Shown: piece by piece, positions 4,167-5,318 of the stretch
How positions within the stretch are numbered: the first letter of the stretch is position 1
Layout of the letters: each line of letters opens with the position of its first letter
NCBI GenBank assembly: GCA_937883885.1
Contig: CAKZXL010000693.1
Coordinates: 1-5,318, forward strand
Source: an uncultured Aquincola sp.
GTDB taxonomy: Bacteria > Pseudomonadota > Gammaproteobacteria > Burkholderiales > Burkholderiaceae
Reading direction: 5' to 3'
DNA length: 5,318 nucleotides
Position numbers and translations under genes: made by a program
Notes under the pieces: generated by a model
What the model was told of the DNA's origin: nothing
Database searches by the model: none
The model's input: the letters and a program-made list of their open reading frames with translations, nothing else

Positions 4167-5318
4167 GTGTTGTCGCTCAAACGTTTTTCCATCGGTGCCC
4201 GCGTCTGGCTGGCGCTGGGCTTGTGCGCCCTGGCGCTGGTCGGCGCCCTGGGTGCCTCGGGCATCGCACTGTGGCAGGTCGGCCGGGCCACCCAGTCGGC
4301 GGCGCAGGAGCGCACGCTGATGGAGCTGGCCCGCAACGTCCAGCACCTGGCCCGGCAAAGTGCGATGGACAGCCTGCAGGCGCTGCTGTCGCCCAGCGAG
4401 AAGCAGCAAAAACAGCTGATGCAGGGCATCGAGGCGCGCAATGCCCGCATCGTCGAAGGCCTGGCGCAATTGCAGCGCCTGCTGGCCGACCACGATGCCG
4501 ACACCGCACAGCTGGCCGAAGAGGTGATCAAGCGCCAGAAGACCTATGCCGCGGGCGTGCAGCGCATCGGCCGCATGCTGGTGGAAGGCAAGCAGGCCGA
4601 GGCCGCCTTCGCGGCCGATGAAGAGATGACGCCGATGATGGCGCCCTTCTTCACCGCGCTCGATAAGCTGGCCGAGCGCATGAACGCCAGCCTGGAAGCC
4701 CGCGAGAACGCGGTGGGCGGCCAGCTCATCCGCGTCGGCTGGGTGATGGGCCTGGCCGCGCTGGTGGCTCTGGCCTTCACCGCCTGGGTGGCCGCCTGGC
4801 TGGTGCGCAGCATGACGCGGCCGCTGCGCGAGGCCGAACGCCTGGCGCGCCACATCGGCCAGGGCGACCTGACGGTGCGGGCGCGTGCCGATGGCGGCGA
4901 CGAGGTGTCGGCGCTGCTGGCCACGCTCAACACCACCTGCGGCGCGCTGAGCCAGGTGATCGGCGACGTGCGCCGCAGTGCCGATGAAGTGGCGCTGGCC
5001 ACGGTCGAGATTGCCGGCGGCAACCAGGACCTGTCGGTGCGCACCGAACGGCAGGCCGCCGCACTGCAGGAAACCGCCGCCTCGATGGAGCAGCTGGGCG
5101 GCACGGTGCGGCAAACCTCCGACCATGCGGCCCAGGCCAACGACCTGGCCCAGAACGCCCGCACCGCGGCCCTGGGCGGGCACGAGGCGGTGAACCAGGT
5201 GGTGGAGACCATGCGCGGCATCCAGGACTCGTCCAGGCGCATCGCCGACATCATCGGCACCATCGACGGCATCGCCTTCCAGACCAACATCCTGGCGCTC
5301 AATGCCGCGGTGGAAGCC
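4167..5318 (+). CDS. Methyl-accepting chemotaxis protein (5' part, cut by window end)
   Basis: This is a transmembrane chemoreceptor that controls the CheA kinase through CheW. Its 384 codons run off the window end. TM1 spans about residues 13-36. The periplasmic region of about 150 residues (37-186) is helical and of 4HB type (TYAAGVQRIGRMLVEGKQAEA). TM2 spans about 187-213. HAMP follows, about 214-265 (SMTRPLREAERLA, GQGDLTVRA, GGDEVSALL). The cytoplasmic helical signalling domain contains the methylation-type segment AALQETAASMEQL (Q301, E302). The sequence stops at IAFQTNILALNAAVEA (369-384), the conserved kinase-control tip. I place the start at GTG 4167, with GCAGG (4156-4160) 6 nt upstream; TTG 4170 is an alternative. 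The upstream gene's stop is in the same frame 33 bp before, so no further extension is possible. It probably shares the sigma-28 promoter of that gene. The stimulus cannot be predicted. Confidence 0.95.
   Translation, partial: MLSLKRFSIGARVWLALGLCALALVGALGASGIALWQVGRATQSAAQERTLMELARNVQHLARQSAMDSLQALLSPSEKQQKQLMQGIEARNARIVEGLAQLQRLLADHDADTAQLAEEVIKRQKTYAAGVQRIGRMLVEGKQAEAAFAADEEMTPMMAPFFTALDKLAERMNASLEARENAVGGQLIRVGWVMGLAALVALAFTAWVAAWLVRSMTRPLREAERLARHIGQGDLTVRARADGGDEVSALLATLNTTCGALSQVIGDVRRSADEVALATVEIAGGNQDLSVRTERQAAALQETAASMEQLGGTVRQTSDHAAQANDLAQNARTAALGGHEAVNQVVETMRGIQDSSRRIADIIGTIDGIAFQTNILALNAAVEA

Noticed and set aside
3639..5183. 514-codon open frame on the minus strand
   Set aside because: It runs antisense through the sigma-28 promoter, the secreted-protein gene and the chemoreceptor gene, both of which have clear protein signatures. 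Its product is rich in Gln, His and Gly without domain structure, as expected for an antisense frame in GC-rich coding DNA.

Overview
The window is GC-rich (about 70% by eye, not counted) with strong G/C third-position bias. Gene content points to a betaproteobacterium, most likely Burkholderiales of the Rubrivivax/Leptothrix/Ideonella type: an orphan Bug-type (TctC family) solute-binding protein, a D-2-hydroxyacid-type FAD dehydrogenase, and a flagellar-regulon chemoreceptor. The genus is inference; no rRNA or species marker is present.

Layout. (1) Positions 1-2409, plus strand, look like a catabolic operon. The last 19 codons of an unidentified gene overlap by ATGA a 446-aa FAD-linked oxidase/dehydrogenase, followed after 31 bp by a 326-aa periplasmic Bug/TctC binding protein. 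(2) Positions 2396-3564 form a small regulatory module. A TetR-family repressor on the minus strand meets the Bug gene tail to tail with a 14-bp overlap. It diverges from a DUF1348 (NTF2/SnoaL-like) gene on the plus strand. Between the two lie two near-identical palindromic operators (cores TAGACA-N4-TGTCTA), centres 36 bp apart. (3) Positions 3603-5318 are a chemotaxis unit. A strong sigma-28 (FliA) promoter match (TCAAGTCA-N11-GCCGATAC) precedes a 137-aa secreted helical protein. After 33 bp comes a methyl-accepting chemotaxis protein that starts at GTG 4167 and is cut by the window end inside its conserved signalling tip.

How the parts work together. The oxidase and Bug protein plausibly serve uptake and oxidation of an organic (hydroxy)acid. 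The TetR protein probably represses itself and the DUF1348 gene through the twin operators. The secreted helical protein and the chemoreceptor are probably transcribed together with the motility genes, which makes the small protein a candidate periplasmic partner of that receptor. This pairing, and the stop-codon hairpin between the two genes, are the least ordinary parts of the window. I see no mobile element, CRISPR array, tRNA or rRNA.
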